Of a DNA stretch of 8,848 nucleotides, positions 5,776 through 8,848 are shown piece by piece. The position numbers and the translations under genes were made by a program. The first letter of the stretch is position 1. Every line of letters starts with the position of its first letter. The notes under the pieces were generated by a model. It saw nothing but the letters and a program-made list of their open reading frames with translations, was not told where the DNA came from and did no database searches. Source of the DNA: an uncultured Desulfobacca sp. (GTDB taxonomy: Bacteria > Desulfobacterota > Desulfobaccia > Desulfobaccales > Desulfobaccaceae); NCBI GenBank assembly GCA_937958145.1, contig CALGOE010000118.1, forward strand, positions 1 to 8,848. The letters run 5' to 3'.

Positions 5776-6513
5776 ATGGCTTTGACCGATGAACTGGAAA
5801 AGCTGGGCAATTGGCTCTTTCGCTGGCGGAGCTACCTCCCCTTGCTGCTCATCAGCGTCTTTCTCCTGGCCTTCGCTGACCTGGCCAAGATCAGCAACCC
5901 GACGCCTCCCGGCAACGCCTGGGGCTTGTTCTGTCTGGCGGTCTCCTTCCTGGGGTTGGCCGTCCGGGTCCTGACCGTGGGGTTTGTGCCCCGGGGCACA
6001 TCCGGTCGCAATACCAAAGAGCAAGTGGCAATGGTTTTAAACACCTCCGGCATCTATTCGGTAGTCCGCCATCCCCTGTATCTGGGCAACTTTCTCATGT
6101 GGTTGGGCATTGCCCTCTTTCCGGCGGTCTGGTGGTTGTCCGCCATTGTGATCCTGGTTTTTTGGCTCTATTATGAAAAGATCATGTATGCTGAGGAGGC
6201 CTTTTTGCGGCAGAAATTTGGCCAGGCCTTTACGATCTGGGCCGAGCAGACGCCCTTGTTCATCCCCCGCCTGAGCCGCTGGCAGGCCCCGGCGTTGCAA
6301 TTTTCCTGGCGCAGCGCCCTGAAACGGGAATATGCTTCGTTCTTTGCCATGATCAGCATTTTTTTCGGCCTCCATGTCCTCTCCCGTTTATGGCTGCAGC
6401 GGACCGTGGATCTCGATCCCCTCTGGCTTGCCATATTCTTCATCAGCCTGTTTTTTTACCTGACAGTCAGGTTTTTGAAAAAGAAAACCCGGCTGCTGGA
6501 GGATGACCGCTAA
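5776..6513 (+). CDS. Integral membrane methyltransferase, isoprenylcysteine carboxyl / phospholipid methyltransferase superfamily
   Basis: A 245-residue inner-membrane protein. Predicted membrane segments are at about 20-37, 48-70, 104-120, 121-137, 188-207 and 214-234. The superfamily's SAM-binding signature is present: SGIYSVVRHPLYLGNF (Arg98-His99-Pro100, Tyr102, Gly104) followed by the double acid YAEEAFLRQKFG (Glu140, Glu141) and a conserved aromatic region. This shows a SAM-dependent methyltransferase acting at the membrane, but not the substrate. Candidates are a phospholipid headgroup, a prenylated molecule, or lipid A 1-phosphate as in the Leptospira enzyme LmtA, which belongs to this superfamily; its resemblance is an inference from architecture. 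The C-terminal extension with two extra membrane segments goes beyond the minimal superfamily core. ATG 5776 has CAGG at 5765-5768, seven bases away, and GAGG farther up. It is 84 bases after rng. Confidence 0.85.
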   Translation: MALTDELEKLGNWLFRWRSYLPLLLISVFLLAFADLAKISNPTPPGNAWGLFCLAVSFLGLAVRVLTVGFVPRGTSGRNTKEQVAMVLNTSGIYSVVRHPLYLGNFLMWLGIALFPAVWWLSAIVILVFWLYYEKIMYAEEAFLRQKFGQAFTIWAEQTPLFIPRLSRWQAPALQFSWRSALKREYASFFAMISIFFGLHVLSRLWLQRTVDLDPLWLAIFFISLFFYLTVRFLKKKTRLLEDDR

Positions 6514-6581
6514 GAGATGGTGTGATGGCCAAGCGGTGAGAATTTTGCGGTAATCATAAAATCTGGTTTTTTCCAAACTCT

Positions 6582-6742
6582 AACCCAAAACCCAAAACTC
6601 AAAACTCGGAACTCGAAACCCAAAACCCAAAACCCAAAACTCAAAACTCGAAACTCGAAACTCGGAACTCGGAACTCGAAACTCGAAACCCAAAACCCAA
6701 AACTCGAAACTCGGAACTCAAAACTCGAAACTCGAAACTCCC
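6582..6742 (+). repeat. Array of 23 tandem seven-base repeats abutting selB
   Basis: 161 bases consist of exactly 23 heptads with no spacing errors, consensus AAC(T/C)C(A/G)(A/G). Unit counts are AACCCAA 7, AACTCAA 3, AACTCGA 8, AACTCGG 4 and a final AACTCCC 1. The order in short code (P=AACCCAA, Q=AACTCAA, R=AACTCGA, S=AACTCGG) is PPQSR PPPQRRSSRR PPRSQRR and then AACTCCC, which touches the ATG at 6743. A six-base imperfect unit (6576-6581) precedes the array. The array contains no start codon and no stop codon in the three + frames. Only four-base TCGA palindromes can self-pair, so a transcript would be almost unfolded. The 62 bases between the methyltransferase stop and the array hold no convincing promoter, terminator or gene. 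Short heptanucleotide tandem repeats of other sequence (STRR) are known in cyanobacteria; this one is of unknown origin. Confidence 0.97.
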
Positions 6743-8668
6743 ATGACCGAACCGCAGCAGTCCATGCATCCCATCATTTTAGGCACCGCCGGCCATATTG
6801 ACCACGGCAAGACCTCCCTGATCAAAGCCCTGACCGGCATTGACACCGACCGGCTGAAAGAGGAAAAGGCCCGGGGCATCACCATTGAACTGGGCTTCGC
6901 CTCCCTGACTCTGCCCTCCGGCCAGCGGTTGGGCATCGTCGATGTGCCGGGGCACGAGCGCTTTGTCCGCCACATGTTGGCCGGGGCCAGCGGCATGGAC
7001 CTGGTGGCCCTGATCATCGCCGCCGATGAAGGGGTCATGCCCCAGACCCGGGAGCATATGGAGATCTGTCAACTCCTGAGGGTGAAACGGGGCCTGGTGG
7101 TCCTGACCAAAGTGGATTTAGTGGAAGAGGACTGGCTGGAACTGGTGGAAGAAGATGTGCGCCTGTTTCTGGCCGGGACGTTCCTGGAAGGGGCGCCCAT
7201 TGTCCGTTTTTCTGCGGTCACCGGCCAGGGCCGGGCCGAGTTGCTGGCCGTCTTGACCGATCTCTGCGCCGCCATCCAACCCAAGCCCGTCTCCGGCATC
7301 TTCCGCCTGCCCATCGACCGGGTCTTTACCATTAAAGGGTTTGGCACGGTGGTAACCGGCACGGCCATCTCCGGACGGTTGCGGGTGGGGGACCAGGTGG
7401 AGATCTATCCGTACCAGTTCAAGGCCCGGGTGCGCAACATCCAGGTGCATGATGAAAATGTGGAGGAGGCCCTGGCCGGCTCCCGCACCGCCATCAACTT
7501 GCAGGGGGTAGATCGGGTGGAACTGGAGCGGGGCATGGTGGTGGCCACGCCTGGCGCCTTACTTTCCACCCTGCGTCTGGATGCCCGCTTGGAGATCCTA
7601 CCCGGCGCCGGGCGGCCCCTGAAGAACCGGCGGGAGGTGCGGCTGCACACCGGCACCAGTGAACAGGTGGCCGTCGCCGTCCTCCTGGATCAGGATGAGT
7701 TGCCCCCGGGTCAGAGCGGCTTGGTGCAATTTCTCCTGTCAGCCCCCCTGGCCGTGAAGCCCTTTGACCGCTTTGTGATCCGCCAGGTCTCTCCGGCCCT
7801 CACCATCGGCGGCGGCCACTTTCTCCACATTCATCCCCCCAAACACCGGCGACACCAACAAGACATCATTCAGGGGCTGCAATCCCTCGAAACCTGTACC
7901 GAGGCCGAGCGGCTCAGCTTTTTCCTCCGGGAGGCGGCGGCGGCCGGCCTCTCCCGGCTGGAGTTGGTCCAACTGTCGGCCCTGAATGACCAGGAAGTCG
8001 AACCACTGCTGAGCAGCCTGGTGCAGAAGCAGCATGCCATCCTCTACGATCCGGAGAATAACCGCTACGCCCTCGGAGCCGTCATCAAAGACCTGCAAGA
8101 CACGGCGACCGCATTTTTACAGGACTTCCACCGGAGTCAACCCCTGAAACTGGGGATTTCCAAAGAGGAGTTGCGGCGGCGCCTGCCCGAGGCATTGGAA
8201 GTCAGGCTCTTCAACTACCTGCTCCAGGATCTGGAACGGCAGGGCCGGGTGGTGGTGGAGAAAGAACTGGTGCGCCTGGCCAGCCATAAAGTGGTCTTAA
8301 AGGAGGAGCAGGAAGAGCTGGCCCAAAAAGTAGAGGCTCTATATCAAAAAGGCGGCCTCACGCCCCCCACCCTGAAAGAAGTGGAAGCGGCCCTACGCAC
8401 CAGCGGCAGCCGCCTCCAGGAACTCCTCAAGCTCCTCATCAGCCAGGGCCGGTTGGTCAAGGTGAAGGAAGACCTTCTCTTCCATCAGGCCACCATGGCG
8501 GCGCTGCAGGAGAAATTGGTGGCCTATCTCAAGGAACACACTGAAATCTCGGTACCCCAATTCAAGGATCTAACCCAGACCAGCCGCAAGTTTGCCATTC
8601 CCCTGATGGAATATTTCGATGCCAGCCGGGTGACGGTGCGAGTGGGGGAAAACCGGCGCCTGCGTTAG
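6743..8668 (+). CDS. selB: Selenocysteine-specific elongation factor SelB
   Basis: SelB is a GTPase that brings Sec-tRNA(Sec) to the ribosome at UGA codons marked by a SECIS hairpin. The 641-residue length is normal. GTPase motifs are GHIDHGKT (17-24), the switch I segment RGITIELGFA (44-53), DVPGHE (67-72), TKVD (122-125) and SAVTG (157-161); the first and third are SelB-type. Domain II begins at FRLPIDRVFTIKGFGTVVTG (187-206). The C-terminal half (about 375-641) is made of winged helices that read SECIS RNA, ending in the family motif RKFAIPLMEYFD (615-626). Two starts are possible: ATG 6743, adjoining the heptad array, and ATG 6764, which gives the more typical short N-terminus MHPIILGTAGH. 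Neither has a Shine-Dalgarno sequence. No selA or selC is in the window. The stop is TAG; readthrough would add only 25 codons before TAA at 8744. Confidence 0.96.
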   Translation: MTEPQQSMHPIILGTAGHIDHGKTSLIKALTGIDTDRLKEEKARGITIELGFASLTLPSGQRLGIVDVPGHERFVRHMLAGASGMDLVALIIAADEGVMPQTREHMEICQLLRVKRGLVVLTKVDLVEEDWLELVEEDVRLFLAGTFLEGAPIVRFSAVTGQGRAELLAVLTDLCAAIQPKPVSGIFRLPIDRVFTIKGFGTVVTGTAISGRLRVGDQVEIYPYQFKARVRNIQVHDENVEEALAGSRTAINLQGVDRVELERGMVVATPGALLSTLRLDARLEILPGAGRPLKNRREVRLHTGTSEQVAVAVLLDQDELPPGQSGLVQFLLSAPLAVKPFDRFVIRQVSPALTIGGGHFLHIHPPKHRRHQQDIIQGLQSLETCTEAERLSFFLREAAAAGLSRLELVQLSALNDQEVEPLLSSLVQKQHAILYDPENNRYALGAVIKDLQDTATAFLQDFHRSQPLKLGISKEELRRRLPEALEVRLFNYLLQDLERQGRVVVEKELVRLASHKVVLKEEQEELAQKVEALYQKGGLTPPTLKEVEAALRTSGSRLQELLKLLISQGRLVKVKEDLLFHQATMAALQEKLVAYLKEHTEISVPQFKDLTQTSRKFAIPLMEYFDASRVTVRVGENRRLR

Positions 8669-8679
8669 CCTTCAGGGGC

Positions 8680-8700
8680 GTGGGCCAGCAATGGCCCCAC
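8680..8700 (+). repeat. GNRA-loop hairpin just after selB
   Basis: GTGGGCCA (8680-8687) pairs with TGGCCCCAC (8692-8700) with one bulged C, closed by the tetraloop GCAA, a stable GNRA loop. It begins 12 bases after the selB stop. The following sequence is C- and T-rich without a clear U-run, so it is more likely a message-end structure than an intrinsic terminator. Confidence 0.4.
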
Positions 8701-8744
8701 TCCCCTACCCTACCTTTCCCAGCAGCCACGACGGCAGCAGCCTT

Positions 8745-8761
8745 AAAACCGGGGCGGTTTT
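8745..8761 (+). terminator. Terminator-like hairpin downstream of selB
   Basis: AAAACC (8745-8750) and GGTTTT (8756-8761) form a perfect 6-bp stem with loop GGGGC. The descending arm ends in four T, and the stem is symmetric enough to work on both strands. It lies 76 bases after selB and fits a modest intrinsic terminator, although the U-run is short and is part of the stem. Confidence 0.45.
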
Positions 8762-8824
8762 GACTCTCCTGGCGCCTCCCTCAGCCGCTTAGCAGGTTGT
8801 TGAACATGTGGTTATAGGGGAGGG

Positions 8825-8848
8825 GGCCAGGGGCCGAGGGCCCCTGCC
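8825..8848 (+). repeat. Strong GC hairpin at the window edge
   Basis: CAGGGGCC (8828-8835) and GGCCCCTG (8839-8846) form a perfect 8-bp stem with a three-base loop GAG. Two further pairs (8825-8826 with 8847-8848) are possible across a bulged C at 8827. The structure touches the end of the window, so it may extend further. It could be part of a dispersed intergenic repeat or a leader structure of the next gene. Confidence 0.45.

Noticed and set aside
5020..6024. A long open frame on the minus strand opposite rng and the methyltransferase gene
   Set aside because: It is the antisense shadow of two well-recognised genes in GC-rich DNA, has a composition typical of such shadows and crosses a gene boundary. 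The same holds for long minus-strand frames opposite hisA, the radical SAM gene and selB.
6525..6548. Possible sigma-54 promoter (TGGC ... TTGC) before the heptad array
   Set aside because: The GG and GC elements are about 20 bases apart, whereas sigma-54 promoters need about 10.
6582..6742. G-quadruplex or telomere-like repeat on the minus strand (GGGTTTT units)
   Set aside because: At most three GGG runs are consecutive; they are then interrupted by GAG-containing units, so a standard four-run quadruplex is not supported.
6582..6742. CRISPR array
   Set aside because: Units are seven bases with no spacers; this is a simple tandem repeat.
8666..8746. Functional C-terminal extension of SelB by readthrough of its UAG
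   Set aside because: The protein already ends with the complete fourth winged-helix motif, and the 25-codon extension overlaps a hairpin and has no recognisable protein character.

Overview
The window is a compact, GC-rich bacterial chromosome segment with every gene on the + strand. In order it holds the 3' end of ligA (NAD-dependent DNA ligase), acyP (acylphosphatase), hisA (histidine biosynthesis isomerase), a B12-binding-like radical SAM gene of the TIGR03960/TIGR03936 type, rng (ribonuclease G), a membrane methyltransferase of the isoprenylcysteine/phospholipid methyltransferase superfamily, and selB (selenocysteine-specific elongation factor). No transposase, integrase, phage gene, CRISPR array, tRNA or rRNA is visible. 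A full-length fused radical SAM/DUF2344 gene directly upstream of rng, together with a selenocysteine factor and high GC, suggests an anaerobic member of Desulfobacterota (old Deltaproteobacteria). That placement is inference from gene content; no taxonomic marker is present.

Layout: ligA and acyP overlap by four bases (ATGA) and are translationally coupled. A 154-base spacer with two GC-rich inverted repeats and a weak promoter-like pair precedes hisA. A further 120-base spacer leads to the radical SAM gene, which is followed 18 bases later by rng. After an 84-base structured spacer comes the membrane methyltransferase. Then a 229-base gap, mostly filled by 23 uninterrupted seven-base repeats, runs exactly up to the first ATG of selB. 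The 180 bases after selB contain three inverted repeats, one of them terminator-like.

Three things stand out. First, the radical SAM gene is interrupted in frame by a UAG codon at 2275-2277, exactly between the B12-binding-like domain and the radical SAM core, while the rest of the frame is intact with all key cysteines. Its strong ribosome binding site is also correctly spaced for an AUA codon rather than for a standard start. This may be early gene decay, sequencing error, a natural gene split or readthrough. Second, the heptad array AAC(T/C)C(A/G)(A/G) has 161 bases with perfect seven-base spacing and four main unit variants linked by single transitions. It forms an A/C-rich, nearly structure-free leader with no Shine-Dalgarno sequence in front of selB. 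Third, several intergenic spacers carry perfect inverted repeats of 5-8 bp.

Functionally the genes are housekeeping: DNA ligation, amino acid synthesis, RNA maturation, lipid or protein methylation, and selenocysteine incorporation. I see no defence system, biosynthetic cluster or obviously new multi-gene system. The novel material is in the heptad array and in the interrupted radical SAM gene.
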